A stretch of DNA of 64,000 nt from an uncultured Campylobacter sp. (GCF_944323605.1 NZ_CALUTC010000001.1:124001-188000), one strand, 5' to 3'. Positions 51,431 through 63,887 are shown, numbered from the stretch's first letter. The notes: generated from the letters alone by a model not told the origin. Numbers and translations are program-made.

Positions 51431-53521
51431 TTAGTTTTCTTTAAAAAGTTTTGAGCTTAGATAATCCGCTCTGTTTTGCCCCGGCGTCTTTGTCATAACT
51501 TTGTAAATTTTATTTATGTATTCTTCTAATTTGTATTGACTGTTTAGACCTTTTGCTTGACTTTGTTTTTTTACTTTATGATAATTTCCTTCGCTATCAA
51601 GCTCGTAAGCTAGTTCATTATCTTCAAGCTGAAGTTTTAAAATTTGAGCCAACTTAGCTCTTGATTTTTCATCAAAAATAGGAGTCATTAGCTCAAGCCT
51701 TCTATCTAAGTTTCTAGGCATCCAATCAGCACTTGATATAAAATAATTTGGCTCACTATGTTTGAAATAAAAAATTCTAGCGTGTTCTAGGTATTTTCCT
51801 ATTATGCTTCTTACCTTTATGTTTTTACTAAATGATAAATTTGGTTTTAAGCAGCAAATTCCTCTTATTATTAAATCTATTTTTACCCCAGCTTTAGACG
51901 CTTCATAAAGGGCTTTTATAACATCGCTATCAACTAACGAATTCATCTTTGCTATTATTGCACCTTCTTTGCCTTTGCTAGCTTCTACCCTTATCATTTT
52001 TATGATATTTTCTTTTATTTGTCCAGGACTCATAGAAAGCGTGGATAGTCTTTTTGTTTTGCTAAATCCAGATAGTATGTGAAAAAATATCGTGCTATCT
52101 TGTGCAAAGTCTATTCTACTTGTAAAATAGCTAACATCTGTGTAAATTCTAGCAGTGCTAGCATTGTAATTTCCCGTGCTTAGATGCATATAAAATTTTA
52201 ATTTATCATTTTCCCTTTTTATGATTTGACAAATTTTTGCATGCACTTTAAAGCCGGCTATCCCGTAGATAACATGTGCCCCAGCATCTTCTAAGGCTTT
52301 TGCCCAGTGAAGATTGTTTTCTTCATCAAATCTAGCTTTAAGTTCAACCATTACAGTTACTTGCTTGCCGTCATTTGCTGCGTCTATTAAGGCTTGAACG
52401 ATTTTTGAATTTTTTTCCACTCTGTAAAGTGTCATTCTTATGGAGATTACATCATTATCTTTACAAGCTTCTTTTATAAGTTTATAAACAGGATCAAAAC
52501 TTTCGTAAGGTTGGAAAATTAGCACATCTTCTTTATCTATCACCTCAAATGCGGATAAATTTTCATTGAAAGGGTGTAGTGTTTTTGGTGTGTAGTGAGG
52601 CAGTAACAAGTGTGCAAAGTCTTTATTAGAAACTATTTGCCATAGCGTTGATAAATTTAGCAAAATAGAGTATTCATATATATCTTTTGGAAAAATTTTC
52701 ATATTATTTGATAAAAATTCTTTTATTTGTTCATCTGCATCTTTTTGAATTTGAAGACGGACAAAAGCACCTTTTCTTCTAAGCTTTAAACCTTGCTCTA
52801 AAAGCAACATAAAATCATCCGCTTCTTCCTCTTCTATATCTATATCAGCATTTCTAGTTACTCTAAAAGCTGCTGATGAAAGCAGTTTATATCCGGGAAA
52901 TATATCTTCTGCGTGTTTTTTTACTATACTTTCTATTGTTACATAGACATTTGAGCTTACCGCATAAAATCTAGGCAATAGTCTTGGAATTCTAATCATT
53001 CCAAATTTAATAACATCTTCATTTAAACTATCGCAAAGCTTAACTGCGAGTGCGAAAGAAAGATTGTTTAAATGCGGAAATGGGTGCGTAGCATCAACAG
53101 CTATTGGGACTATTAAAGCAAGTATATTAGAAAAGAAAAAATCATCACATTTTTTTTGCAAATCTTCACTTAATTCTTCATAGGCTTTTATATGGCAATT
53201 TTCTTTTTTTAAATCTTCTAAAATTTCGTTAAAGTATTTTTCTAGTAGAGGTTGCTCTTCTCTTATATATTTTCTTATTTCTTTGAGTTGCGTTAAAGGC
53301 GAAAGCTCATCATCTCCGCTAGTATTTACACCGGCTGCAAATAATTTTTTAAGCCCAGCAACCCTTATCATATAAAACTCATCTAAATTTGTGCAATAAA
53401 TAGCTATAAATTTGAGCTTTTCAAGTAGTGGTATATCATTGCTGCACTGATCTAACACACGAGTATTAAATTTTAGCCAAGAAAGCTCTCTATTTAAAAA
53501 AAGTTTAGGTGAAGTTTGCAT
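51431..53521 (-). CDS. ppk1: Polyphosphate kinase 1
   Basis: The 696-residue PPK1 has the N-terminal [11 protein letters not shown], the central [11 protein letters not shown] and the histidine motifs GFKVHAKI (phosphorylated His) and [10 protein letters not shown]. It polymerises phosphate from ATP. In Campylobacter polyphosphate supports stress survival and virulence traits. It stands alone, with an ATG at 53521. Confidence 0.95.
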   Translation of the reverse strand: MQTSPKLFLNRELSWLKFNTRVLDQCSNDIPLLEKLKFIAIYCTNLDEFYMIRVAGLKKLFAAGVNTSGDDELSPLTQLKEIRKYIREEQPLLEKYFNEILEDLKKENCHIKAYEELSEDLQKKCDDFFFSNILALIVPIAVDATHPFPHLNNLSFALAVKLCDSLNEDVIKFGMIRIPRLLPRFYAVSSNVYVTIESIVKKHAEDIFPGYKLLSSAAFRVTRNADIDIEEEEADDFMLLLEQGLKLRRKGAFVRLQIQKDADEQIKEFLSNNMKIFPKDIYEYSILLNLSTLWQIVSNKDFAHLLLPHYTPKTLHPFNENLSAFEVIDKEDVLIFQPYESFDPVYKLIKEACKDNDVISIRMTLYRVEKNSKIVQALIDAANDGKQVTVMVELKARFDEENNLHWAKALEDAGAHVIYGIAGFKVHAKICQIIKRENDKLKFYMHLSTGNYNASTARIYTDVSYFTSRIDFAQDSTIFFHILSGFSKTKRLSTLSMSPGQIKENIIKMIRVEASKGKEGAIIAKMNSLVDSDVIKALYEASKAGVKIDLIIRGICCLKPNLSFSKNIKVRSIIGKYLEHARIFYFKHSEPNYFISSADWMPRNLDRRLELMTPIFDEKSRAKLAQILKLQLEDNELAYELDSEGNYHKVKKQSQAKGLNSQYKLEEYINKIYKVMTKTPGQNRADYLSSKLFKEN

Positions 53522-53584
53522 TATTTAACCTTTATTTATGATGTGTTATTTTATCATTTAATCTTTTGATTTAAATTAAATTTT

Positions 53585-54511
53585 ATGATAAAACACTGTT
53601 ATAAACCAAAAATATCTATAATAATGCCTTTTAGAAACTGTGCTAAAACCTTAAGAAAAAGCATCTCAAGCTGTTTAAATCAAAGCTTAAAAGATATAGA
53701 ACTTATAGTGCTTAATGACTGTAGCGATGATGATGGTGCTTGTATAGTCAAGGAGTTAGCTAGTTTAGATTCTCGACTTGTATTTATAAACAATACCGAA
53801 AGATTAGGTATATTTGCCAGTAGAAATTTAGGGCTTTTATCAGCAAGATCAGAACTTGTTATGTTTGTTGATGCAGATGATATTTTATGCGAGAAAGCTT
53901 GTGAAATTTGTTTTAACGTGGCTTTAGAATTTAGCGATGTTGATTTATTTTGTTTTGAAGCTTTTGTGCAAAGGTCTAAAAAGAAGTTATTTTATAAGAT
54001 AAAGCAAGATAAAATTTATGAAAGAGATGAATTTCTAAATTTTTTAAGTAGGCAAAAGCATTTTTATCACAGTGTTTGGGCAAAACTTTTTAGAAAAAAG
54101 AACGTTTTAAAGGCACTTAGCTGTGTAAATATGAATGAAAATTTAAATTACGCAGAGGATTTGCTTTTTTATTATTTAAATTTAATCTGTGCTAATAAAA
54201 TTTTTTGTTCTAAAGAAGTGATTTACACTTACTGTTTTAATGAAAATGGAGTGTTTAATAGCAATGACGAGAGTATTTTGAATGAAAACATAAAACACAA
54301 AGCAAAGGTTTTGGATATTTTTAAAAAAAATAGCAAAAAAGATAGGACGGCTTTTTCTAAACTTTTGCTTTTTATTCAAATGCAGGACTTAAAGGATCTT
54401 AAATTTAGACTTAAAAAGATACAAAAAAGGCTTAGCTTTTTAGACAAGTTTTTATTAAAACTAAGAAGAAAGAGAAGAAAAAGAATCTTAAGAACGTATA
54501 AAAAAAATTAA
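53585..54511 (+). CDS. GT2-family glycosyltransferase
   Basis: This 308-residue protein has the N-terminal GT-A fold ISIIMPFRNCAKTL, VLNDCSDDDGA and the DxD-type metal site FVDADD. The C-terminal 40 residues are strongly basic, perhaps membrane-associating. Probably adds a sugar to lipooligosaccharide or another surface glycan; the acceptor is unknown. It stands alone, ends just before a long hairpin and faces the convergent Ppx gene. Confidence 0.88.
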   Translation: MIKHCYKPKISIIMPFRNCAKTLRKSISSCLNQSLKDIELIVLNDCSDDDGACIVKELASLDSRLVFINNTERLGIFASRNLGLLSARSELVMFVDADDILCEKACEICFNVALEFSDVDLFCFEAFVQRSKKKLFYKIKQDKIYERDEFLNFLSRQKHFYHSVWAKLFRKKNVLKALSCVNMNENLNYAEDLLFYYLNLICANKIFCSKEVIYTYCFNENGVFNSNDESILNENIKHKAKVLDIFKKNSKKDRTAFSKLLLFIQMQDLKDLKFRLKKIQKRLSFLDKFLLKLRRKRRKRILRTYKKN

Positions 54512-54512
54512 T

Positions 54513-54553
54513 TTTTTCACAATATTTTCACATAGTGAAAATATTGTGAAAAA
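54513..54553. terminator. 19-bp perfect inverted repeat between convergent genes
   Basis: TTTTTCACAATATTTTCAC, a 3-base loop (ATA), then the exact complement. It starts 2 bases after the glycosyltransferase stop and lies 64 bases beyond the end of the convergent Ppx gene. The T-rich and A-rich flanks on either side suit a bidirectional terminator. The stem is unusually long and AT-rich. Confidence 0.75.
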
Positions 54554-54616
54554 CACTGTATTTTTTATTTACTTTTAAGCTTTTATGGTAAATGATTAGC
54601 AAAATAAGGCTTAGCA

Positions 54617-55573
54617 TTATTTATGTTTATTGTAAAAATCTATACAAAGACCTTCTCTTATGCCTTCATCTATTACTATTAATTTTTGTTTTTCAAATAA
54701 AGCATAAAGCAAAAAGCAACCAGCAACTATATAATTTTTGCGTTTTTTGCCAAGCAATAAGGCAGCTTTTTCTTCACTCATATTATAAAGTTTTATTGCA
54801 AAATGCAAAAAATCACCTGCATACAACTCTTTTCCATTTATTAAGCTTGATTGATATTCACTGTATTCAAGCCCTTGTTTTAAGGCTACTATCGCAGTTG
54901 GAACGCCTGAATTTAAGATAACTGTTTTGCATTTGTATTTTTTTAAAAAACTTTTTGCATTAGCGCTTTCTTTAAATGCTAATATAGCCATAGCCCTTAG
55001 CCTATCATCTTTAATTAGTCCATAAAGCTTAAATTTTTTATCTCTTGTTTTGGTATTTAGATTAAAATCATTATATTTTTTAGATATGTATTTAAGGCTT
55101 CTTTCATAAAAACTGATGATTCCAAAATCAAAACTTTTGCTAAAATTTTTAAATGATACTTCGCAAGATGCACCGCCTAAATCGCAGTAAGCCAAGTTGT
55201 TAGCATAAAGTCCTAGCTTTGAAAGCCCGTGTTTCATACCCAATACAGAAAGCCTAGCTTCTTCTTTTGCGTCAATTGTTTTAAATTTTATATTGAATTC
55301 ACTGTATATTTCATCAAAAATTTCTTTCGTATTTATAGCTTTTCTAAAAGCTGCGGTTGCCACTGCATTGACATTTTTCATATCAATTTCTTGATTTTTC
55401 AAATCATATAAAGCGTTTTTTAAAAGAGATATAGCCTCTTTTGAAATTTTCTTGCTTTTGGATAGATTTTTAGCAGCACCTATTATATACTCGTATTCTT
55501 TAAGCAAGTCTAATTTTTCATTCATTAGTGCAACTCTAAGTGTATTTGAGCCTAAATCCATACCTAAAATCAT
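54617..55573 (-). CDS. Short Ppx/GppA family phosphatase
   Basis: This 318-residue protein comprises only the ASKHA catalytic domain: GMDLGSNTLRVAL, YCDLGGASCEVSF and ILNSGVPTAIVA (where the family usually has GGT). It may be an exopolyphosphatase or pppGpp phosphatase, complementing the longer paralogue at 48267. It is divergent from pdxJ (56 bases apart). Confidence 0.85.
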   Translation of the reverse strand: MILGMDLGSNTLRVALMNEKLDLLKEYEYIIGAAKNLSKSKKISKEAISLLKNALYDLKNQEIDMKNVNAVATAAFRKAINTKEIFDEIYSEFNIKFKTIDAKEEARLSVLGMKHGLSKLGLYANNLAYCDLGGASCEVSFKNFSKSFDFGIISFYERSLKYISKKYNDFNLNTKTRDKKFKLYGLIKDDRLRAMAILAFKESANAKSFLKKYKCKTVILNSGVPTAIVALKQGLEYSEYQSSLINGKELYAGDFLHFAIKLYNMSEEKAALLLGKKRKNYIVAGCFLLYALFEKQKLIVIDEGIREGLCIDFYNKHK

Positions 55574-55595
55574 TTTTTTTCCTTTTAAAATAGAG

Positions 55596-55601
55596 TATAA
55601 T
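55596..55601 (+). promoter_or_regulatory. Sigma-70 -10 box for pdxJ-pdxA
   Basis: TATAAT in the divergent 56-base gap, 28 bases before the pdxJ ATG and ahead of an AAGGA ribosome site. Confidence 0.55.
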
Positions 55602-55629
55602 TTTACTTAAAAATTTTAAGGACTTGTAA

Positions 55630-57507
<1,878 letters not shown>

Positions 57508-57527
<20 letters not shown>

Positions 57528-58785
57528 CAATAAGCTCTAAAGGGTTTTTGAAAATAACTTTGGAACTTATTTGGTGCAAGGAATTGCTAAGTTGCATTCT
57601 GCAAGCAGAGCATTCTGAACTCACTATATCAGCCATACTTTCATCTATTTGTTTAGCTCTTTTTAATCCAACTTGTAGAGATTTATCATAGTATTCGCTT
57701 TGCATACTCACTCCACCAAAACCACAACAAGAATTAGTATCTGATAATTCTTTAAATGTATAGCTTGTGTTTAAAAGCTCTCTTGCTTCCTTGTAATAAG
57801 CTTGCATTTTTTTTGCGTGGCAAGGATCGTGATATGTTACTAATAGGGATTTTTTGGATTTTTTTAGTAAATATTCTTTTAGTGGAGTAAAATCATAAAA
57901 ATACTTTGTAGCTATGAAAATTTTAGATGAAATTTTTTTAGCTCTTTTTGCCCATTCATTTTCGTTTATGCTGTTAAAAAAGTGCTCATAATCGATTCTT
58001 ATCATTGCAGAGCAAGTAGCTTCTGGTATTATTATAGCTTTTAAGCTTTCAAGTTTTTTTTCAAAATATTCTATATTTTTTTTTGCTAATACTTCTACCC
58101 TTTTAAAGTCTCCTGTAAAATATTGCGGTGCTCCACAACAAGACTGTGCTTTCATCAAATCAACATTTATTTTCAACTCTTTAGCTATATCTAAAACACT
58201 TTGTGCGGTATTTGTATAAGAGTAATTTGCTAAGCAACCCACAAAAAAACCTATGCTTTCATCTCCGCCATTATCGATGAAATCTTTGTTTGAGTTTAAA
58301 AAACTCTTTTTAGAAAGAGAAATTAAAAGTCTATCCTTTTTTATCATAGGTAAGGAAAATTTAGCTCTCATACCTTCATTTTTACTTTCGCTATCTTGTA
58401 TGTGAAAGGCACAACTTTGAAATATGTATCCAAATTTAGCCACTATATCCATAATCTTTCTATTTGAAAGTAGGAAAAAGGCAAGTTTTTTATACCAAGC
58501 TATACCGATTTTTTTATTTATATCAAAGCGAATTTGTTCTATTGCAGAATCTACACGCAAAGAGCTAGGACACGCTTCAACACAGTTTGTGCATAAAAAA
58601 CACGATTCAAAAATTTTTTTTAGATCTTTATTTAGCTTTAAATCACCATTTTTGTGAGCTGCTATTAAGTCTAAAAAACCTCTTGGAGAATGTGTTTCAT
58701 CTTTACTTATACCATATATAGTGCAAGAAGGTATGCACTTGCCACACTTAACACAGGCTGAACTTATATCTAGCAAATTCATCAT
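57508..58785 (-). CDS. GlpC/HdrB-type Fe-S oxidoreductase subunit
   Basis: The 425-residue protein has two [4Fe-4S] ferredoxin motifs at the N-terminus ([23 protein letters not shown]). Two CCG domains follow ([19 protein letters not shown]), as in GlpC, LutA and glycolate oxidase iron-sulphur subunits. It should pass electrons from a flavin dehydrogenase to the respiratory chain; the partner is not adjacent. It overlaps hemN by 4 bases. Confidence 0.88.
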
Positions 58786-60137
58786 ACAGTCTTTGAAAAT
58801 ACTTTTTTATCATCGCTTATATTTTTCATATAAGCATCAAAGCACATAGCTATATTTCTTATCAATAAAACCCCAGTTTCATTTACTATAATTTTTTTAT
58901 CGCTTATATTGTAAAAGTCTTTGTATTCTTTTAATTCTTTCAAACTTTCAGCAAAATATTCAAAAAAGTCTATATTAAATTTTTCTTCTATGCTTTGTAT
59001 ATCAAGTGCAAAATTTGACATTAAAGACATTATAACTTCCTTTCTAAGCATATCATCATCACTTAGATAAATTCCTTTTTCAAATGGCAAACGAGAATTT
59101 GATATAGCTTCTTCATAACTTTTCATATCCTTGTAGTTTTGTGCGTAGTATCTTTTTCCTCCTCCTATGCTGGTAAGACCAATGCCTAATAAATTTGCAC
59201 CGCCTTTTGTCGTGTATCCTTGAAAATTTCTATGCAAAGAACCATCTTTTAAGGCTTTAAATAGCTCATCATCTTTTTTTGCGAAATGATCCATTCCTAT
59301 CATTTCATAAGAATTTTTAAGTAAAAACTTCTCACAATACTCTAAAATCTGCAATTTCACAGAGGCATTTGGCAAAGTATTTTCATCAAATTTCCTCATA
59401 TTTTTCTTAAGCCACGGAACATGAGCATAGTTAAATATAGCCAGTCTATCCGGATTTAAAAGCAAAGCCTTATCAAGTGTTTTAGAAAAACTTTCAAAAT
59501 TTTGAAAAGGTAGTCCGTATATCAAATCTATATTAACGGATTCAACACCTTTTGACCTTACAAGTTCAACAGCTTTTTTTGTAAGCTCAAAAGACTGTAT
59601 TCTATGAATTTCTTTTTGCACCTTTTCATCAAAATCTTGCACGCCAAAGCTTATTCTTTTAAATCCCTCTTTGCTTAAAATGTCTGCTTGTTCTTCGTTT
59701 AAGAATCTAGGGTCTATCTCACAGCTAAGCTCTGCTTTCTCGTCGAAATTTACGAATATGGATTTTATTTTTTTAATTATTGAGTCAAGCTGCTTGGCTG
59801 AAAAAAAGGTTGGAGTTCCACCTCCAAAATGTAGCTGAATCACTTTTCTTTTAGTATCTGTAAAATTTTGTAAAAGTTCAAGCTCTTTAAACAAAAAGTC
59901 CAAATACCTAGTTTTACTTTCCTCTTTTGCTGTGTAAATTACATTACAACCACAAAAATAACAAGCAGACCTACAAAAAGGTAGATGCACATACAAAGAT
60001 AGATCGTTTTTTTGAGATGCTAAAGATTTTATGTAATCCTCATAAGTAAAATTAGAACTAAATTCAACAGCGGTTGGGTAAGAGGTATATCTAGGACCTG
60101 CTTTGCTAAATCGAGTTAATGCTTTGTAGTCTTTCAT
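58782..60137 (-). CDS. hemN: Oxygen-independent coproporphyrinogen III dehydrogenase
   Basis: This radical-SAM enzyme makes protoporphyrinogen IX without oxygen. The cluster motif CRSACYFCGC includes the extra fourth cysteine of true HemN. FGGGTPTFF and SFGVQDFDEKVQKEIHR are conserved, and the length (451) fits E. coli HemN (457). It overlaps the Fe-S gene downstream and touches the DUF2603 gene upstream. Confidence 0.93.
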   Translation of the reverse strand: MKDYKALTRFSKAGPRYTSYPTAVEFSSNFTYEDYIKSLASQKNDLSLYVHLPFCRSACYFCGCNVIYTAKEESKTRYLDFLFKELELLQNFTDTKRKVIQLHFGGGTPTFFSAKQLDSIIKKIKSIFVNFDEKAELSCEIDPRFLNEEQADILSKEGFKRISFGVQDFDEKVQKEIHRIQSFELTKKAVELVRSKGVESVNIDLIYGLPFQNFESFSKTLDKALLLNPDRLAIFNYAHVPWLKKNMRKFDENTLPNASVKLQILEYCEKFLLKNSYEMIGMDHFAKKDDELFKALKDGSLHRNFQGYTTKGGANLLGIGLTSIGGGKRYYAQNYKDMKSYEEAISNSRLPFEKGIYLSDDDMLRKEVIMSLMSNFALDIQSIEEKFNIDFFEYFAESLKELKEYKDFYNISDKKIIVNETGVLLIRNIAMCFDAYMKNISDDKKVFSKTV

Positions 60138-60616
60138 TATTGATTCTTTTGTTCTAAAAAAGCTTGCACATCAACAAATAAATTTGGGTGCTCTTTTTTT
60201 ATATTTGCGACCAGACTGTCTAAATCTATGCTAAAATCGTTAGCACCATTCATCATCTGCGTTTTTATTTCATCCATTGCGACTACCCACACATCATTAA
60301 AATCTATAGGAACTTGCTGAAAAATAGCTCTTTCAAGCCGTAATTCAAAATTTTCTTTTCTAAGTTTCCTTAAATTTTCCAACATATCCTTTATACTAGC
60401 TATAGATACAGCAGTATGCACTTCGTCATTTTCGTCTATGATGAACCACGGTTCAGGATTGTTATAGCTACCGTTTTTAAGGCTTAAAATTTTTTGATTA
60501 TCAGAACTAGAAACAACTTCCAAAATGGTTTGTTGCTCTTTTGAAAGTCCTAAAGATTTGCTAAATTCATTTATCTTTTCTAAAGAAGTTCTTGGTTTAA
60601 TAATTGTATTTTTCAT
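60137..60616 (-). CDS. DUF2603/UPF0763-type conserved protein
   Basis: This 159-residue soluble, acidic protein has a conserved NNPEPWFIIDENDEVHT block. It matches the uncharacterised UPF0763 family known from Campylobacter and Helicobacter, as far as I can recall. It shares its last base with the first base of hemN, so co-expression with haem synthesis is likely. Function unknown. Confidence 0.75.
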   Translation of the reverse strand: MKNTIIKPRTSLEKINEFSKSLGLSKEQQTILEVVSSSDNQKILSLKNGSYNNPEPWFIIDENDEVHTAVSIASIKDMLENLRKLRKENFELRLERAIFQQVPIDFNDVWVVAMDEIKTQMMNGANDFSIDLDSLVANIKKEHPNLFVDVQAFLEQKNQ

Positions 60617-60639
60617 AACATTTCCTTTTTAACTTTATG

Positions 60640-60645
60640 ATTATA
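60640..60645 (-). promoter_or_regulatory. -10 box for the DUF2603-hemN-oxidoreductase operon
   Basis: Reads TATAAT on the minus strand, 24 bases before the ATG at 60616, followed by an AAAGGAA ribosome site. Confidence 0.5.
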
Positions 60646-60702
60646 TTAAATTTTAGCTTACAATGTCTTAATATTTTTAAGAAGTATAAAGCATTGTTTA
60701 GT

Positions 60703-60708
60703 TATAAT
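60703..60708 (+). promoter_or_regulatory. -10 box for the DASS transporter gene
   Basis: TATAAT (in AGTTATAATTTT), 29 bases before the proposed TTG start at 60737. Confidence 0.45.
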
Positions 60709-60736
60709 TTTTTAAACATCATTTGGGATAATTATT

Positions 60737-62161
60737 TTGATAAGATTTAGTATAAAAAGAATCAGAGCAAAGGCTAGGTCTAGAGCTAGAAAACGAAGTG
60801 ATTTCGTAAAAACCTTGCTCGGTATTTTAATGGCTGTTTTTCTTGGTTTTTTTGGCTTTTCTTTCGTATTTTTTTATCTAGAAGCTTCTGTTAAAGTATC
60901 TATTTTGATAGCACTTATTGCTATATTAATTACTCTTTGGACAAATAAAGCTTTGCCAATAGGCGTTGTATCGCTTTTACCGATTATATTATTTCCTAGT
61001 TTTGGCATACTTGACACAAAAGAAGCTACTTCAAACTATGCAAATCCCATAGTATTTTTATTTTTGGGTGGTTTTATGATAGCAGCAGCCACTGAAAAAA
61101 CGGGACTTCACAGATTGATAGCAAAGGTTTTTTTATCAAAATTTCCAAAGACACCGCAAGGGATTTTATATGCTCTAGGCTTTGCTAGCATCTTGCTTGG
61201 AAGTGCTTTATCTAATTCCACAGTAGCTCTTTTGCTTTTGCCTGTTGCTATGAGTATAAGTGATGATAAAATTTTAAAAACTAGATTTTTATTAGCTCTT
61301 GCTTTTTCAGCCAGTATAGGCGGAATTACTACCCCGATTAGCTCACCTGCGAATTTGATTTATTTAGGATTTTTAGAAAGCATAAATATGCCAAGTATAA
61401 GCTTTACAACTTGGATTTTTATGATGTTACCTTTAGTTTTTATTATGCTTTTTGCTATGGTTAAAATTTTAAGCATAGGTTTAGAAAAAAAAGAGCTTGA
61501 TTTGTCTTTTTTTGAAGAAGTTAATATAACGCAGGAGCATAAAAGGTTGTTATTTTTCTTATCAGCCTTGCTTTTGATTCTTTTTTTAAATTCACCTATA
61601 AAGCCATTTTACGATGGTTTGGGTTTTAATGAAAATTTAATACTTTTAGCATTTGGCTTGCTTATGTTTGTGCCTAAGATAGGTTTTTTAAATTGGAATG
61701 ATTCAAGAAGCATTCCTTATGAATTGATATTTTTATTTGGAGCGTCTTTTTGTATAGCTATGGCTTTTTCTCAAGCTGAACTTGGCGGAGCTTTTGCTAA
61801 ATTTTTTGCACTTTTTTCGGATTTGCCTTTTGTATTTTTTGCATTTATAGCTAGTGTTTGTGCTATAATAGCTACTAGTTTGCTTTCCACAACAGCACTA
61901 ATTGCTATAATACTTCCTATAATCAATGTCGCAACTACAAATTATTTAGACGATACTTATAGAATGCTTACTATGCTTTTGCTTACGATTTGTGCTTCAT
62001 TTTCTTTTATGATACCAATATCCACCCCTCCTAATGCCATAGTTTTCAACCAAGGAGGCATAAAAGCTTTTGATATGATAAAATTTGGATTTTTGCTTAG
62101 CATTGTTGGAATTGTAACTGTTAGTTTATTTGGTATTTGGTATTGGTGGATCTTTTTATAA
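60737..62161 (+). CDS. SLC13/DASS-family sodium:anion symporter
   Basis: This 474-residue polytopic protein has the two repeat signature loops of DASS carriers (SALSNSTVALLLLPVA and TSLLSTTALIAIILPI). ITTPISSPANL and the C-terminal PISTPPNAIVF are the ion- and anion-binding hairpins. Substrates in the family are dicarboxylates, citrate or sulphate. The N-terminus before the first helix is very basic (KRIRAKARSRARKR). The start is a TTG with a weak GGGAT upstream, so the N-terminal end is uncertain. Confidence 0.88.
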   Translation: MIRFSIKRIRAKARSRARKRSDFVKTLLGILMAVFLGFFGFSFVFFYLEASVKVSILIALIAILITLWTNKALPIGVVSLLPIILFPSFGILDTKEATSNYANPIVFLFLGGFMIAAATEKTGLHRLIAKVFLSKFPKTPQGILYALGFASILLGSALSNSTVALLLLPVAMSISDDKILKTRFLLALAFSASIGGITTPISSPANLIYLGFLESINMPSISFTTWIFMMLPLVFIMLFAMVKILSIGLEKKELDLSFFEEVNITQEHKRLLFFLSALLLILFLNSPIKPFYDGLGFNENLILLAFGLLMFVPKIGFLNWNDSRSIPYELIFLFGASFCIAMAFSQAELGGAFAKFFALFSDLPFVFFAFIASVCAIIATSLLSTTALIAIILPIINVATTNYLDDTYRMLTMLLLTICASFSFMIPISTPPNAIVFNQGGIKAFDMIKFGFLLSIVGIVTVSLFGIWYWWIFL

Positions 62162-62162
62162 T

Positions 62163-62489
62163 TTATTTTTTAAGTATCCAGCCTAAATAAAAGCAAAAAA
62201 TACTTAAAACTATCATAAGCAAAATATCTTTTGAATAATTAAATACAAAGCCTATATTTATAAAAGCTAACATAAAAGCACCTGCTGCACTATATATACA
62301 TATCACACTTAAAATTCCACTATCAGCACTTTTTCTACAAGGACAATTTTTATAAAGCTTTTTGAGTCTTAGTTGTTTTCCTTCTTGTGCTTCCTTGTGT
62401 TTTTTTGCGAATTTCATACCAAGAAAAGAGAAAATACAAAGCACAATTAAATAATAAATTATGTATTTGTATAAATTTTCTAGCATCAT
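62163..62489 (-). CDS. Small membrane protein of unknown function
   Basis: The 108-residue protein has three hydrophobic segments (about residues 7-25, 60-80 and 86-105) and a short cytoplasmic loop with CPCRKSADSG. It overlaps the metallo-hydrolase gene by 4 bases and ends 1 base from the convergent DASS gene. A small hydrophobic protein in this position is also known in C. jejuni, from memory. Confidence 0.75.
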   Translation of the reverse strand: MMLENLYKYIIYYLIVLCIFSFLGMKFAKKHKEAQEGKQLRLKKLYKNCPCRKSADSGILSVICIYSAAGAFMLAFINIGFVFNYSKDILLMIVLSIFCFYLGWILKK

Positions 62490-63082
62490 ATAGCTCTTAA
62501 ATAATATTTTATAGTTCTATGTTCGTTAAAAAGAGATGTTTCATCTCCGTGTCCTGGAAGTAATCTTAAATTTTTTTCGTATTCTAATACCCTTTCTAAA
62601 CTATCTTTCATAAGCGATGCGTCAGAATATGCAAAATCGTATCTACCTATACTAGATCTAAATAAAAAATCCCCACTAAATGCTAAATTTTCTCCGACAA
62701 GTTCTATCATACAACAACCAGGAGTATGACCCGGAAAAAATAAAAATTTAAATTTGATTCCTTGTATATCTATCTCATTTTCATCTTTTATTAAAATATC
62801 GGCTTGACTTTTTTTATGCCCTGTGTTAAAGGGATCTTTTAGCATAAATTCATCTTTTTCGTGTATGTAGATTGGTATTTTAAATTCTTGTTTTACAGAT
62901 TCATTATCCCAAACGTGGTCAAAATGCCCGTGGGTATTGAGTATGGCTACCGGATTTTTAGCTTCTTTTTTTATGAAAGAAAGGGCATTTTCTCCCGGAT
63001 CGATTATATAATCCTTATCATCTATGTTTAATATATAGCAGTTTGTTGCATAAGCACCGCAAGCTTGTTTTTTTATTTGCAT
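62486..63082 (-). CDS. Metallo-beta-lactamase-fold hydrolase (glyoxalase II-like)
   Basis: The 198-residue protein has the zinc motif NTHGHFDHVWD and GHTPGCCMIEL, followed by FSGDFLF and LPGHGDET. This is the compact glyoxalase II / YcbL branch. A role in removing lactoylglutathione-type thioesters is possible but not shown. It is divergent from nadE. Confidence 0.88.
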   Translation of the reverse strand: MQIKKQACGAYATNCYILNIDDKDYIIDPGENALSFIKKEAKNPVAILNTHGHFDHVWDNESVKQEFKIPIYIHEKDEFMLKDPFNTGHKKSQADILIKDENEIDIQGIKFKFLFFPGHTPGCCMIELVGENLAFSGDFLFRSSIGRYDFAYSDASLMKDSLERVLEYEKNLRLLPGHGDETSLFNEHRTIKYYLRAI

Positions 63083-63140
63083 TTGTTTAACCTCAAATAC
63101 TAAAATATTAAAATTAAAGTATTATATCAAAGCTTAAAAA

Positions 63141-63887
63141 ATGAGAGATTATAAAAAATTAGAAAATTTTCTTTGTGATTTCATAGAAAAATATTGTAAA
63201 GAAAGTGGTGCAAATGGCGTGATTTTAGGACTTAGCGGTGGTCTTGATTCTGCATTAGTTGCTTGTCTTTGTAAAAAAGCTTTAAAAGACAATGTTTTTG
63301 CACTTTTAATGCCGACAAATAGTTCAAATGAAGCAAATTTAAAAGATGCTTTATCTCTGTGTAAAGACTTAAATTTAAAGCATAAGCTTATAAATATACA
63401 AAGTATTTTAGATAGCTTTATTCTTTCTTGCGATGATGTAGATAGAATTCGTATGGGAAATTTAGCTGCTAGGATTAGAATGTGCTTACTTTATGATTAT
63501 TCTGCTTTATTGTCTTATCTTGTAATTGGCACTAGCAATAAAAGCGAATTACAACTAGGATATGGGACTATATATGGGGATTTAGCTCACGCTTTTAATC
63601 CGATAGCACAGCTTTATAAAAGTGAAATTTTTTCCTTTGCTTCTTTTGTGGGTGTGCCAGATATTTTTATAAAAAAAGCACCTAGTGCGGATTTATACGA
63701 TGGGCAGAGTGATGAGCTTGATTTAGGTTTTTCATATGAAGAGATAGACGAGGTTTTAATGGCTATAGAAAACAACAAGGAATTAAGCTATTTTGATAAA
63801 AATTTAGTTGATATGGTTAAAGCTCGTATGAAAAAAAATGCTTTTAAGCTAAAAATGCCTAGGATAGCGGATATAAATGAGATTTAA
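63141..63887 (+). CDS. nadE: NAD+ synthetase (ammonia-dependent)
   Basis: NadE amidates deamido-NAD, the last step of NAD synthesis. The 248-residue protein has the ATP pyrophosphatase loop GLSGGLDSALV, the LAARIRMCLLYDYS segment and TSNKSELQLGYGT. There is no glutaminase domain, so free ammonia is used. It overlaps lpxK by 11 bases. Confidence 0.96.
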   Translation: MRDYKKLENFLCDFIEKYCKESGANGVILGLSGGLDSALVACLCKKALKDNVFALLMPTNSSNEANLKDALSLCKDLNLKHKLINIQSILDSFILSCDDVDRIRMGNLAARIRMCLLYDYSALLSYLVIGTSNKSELQLGYGTIYGDLAHAFNPIAQLYKSEIFSFASFVGVPDIFIKKAPSADLYDGQSDELDLGFSYEEIDEVLMAIENNKELSYFDKNLVDMVKARMKKNAFKLKMPRIADINEI

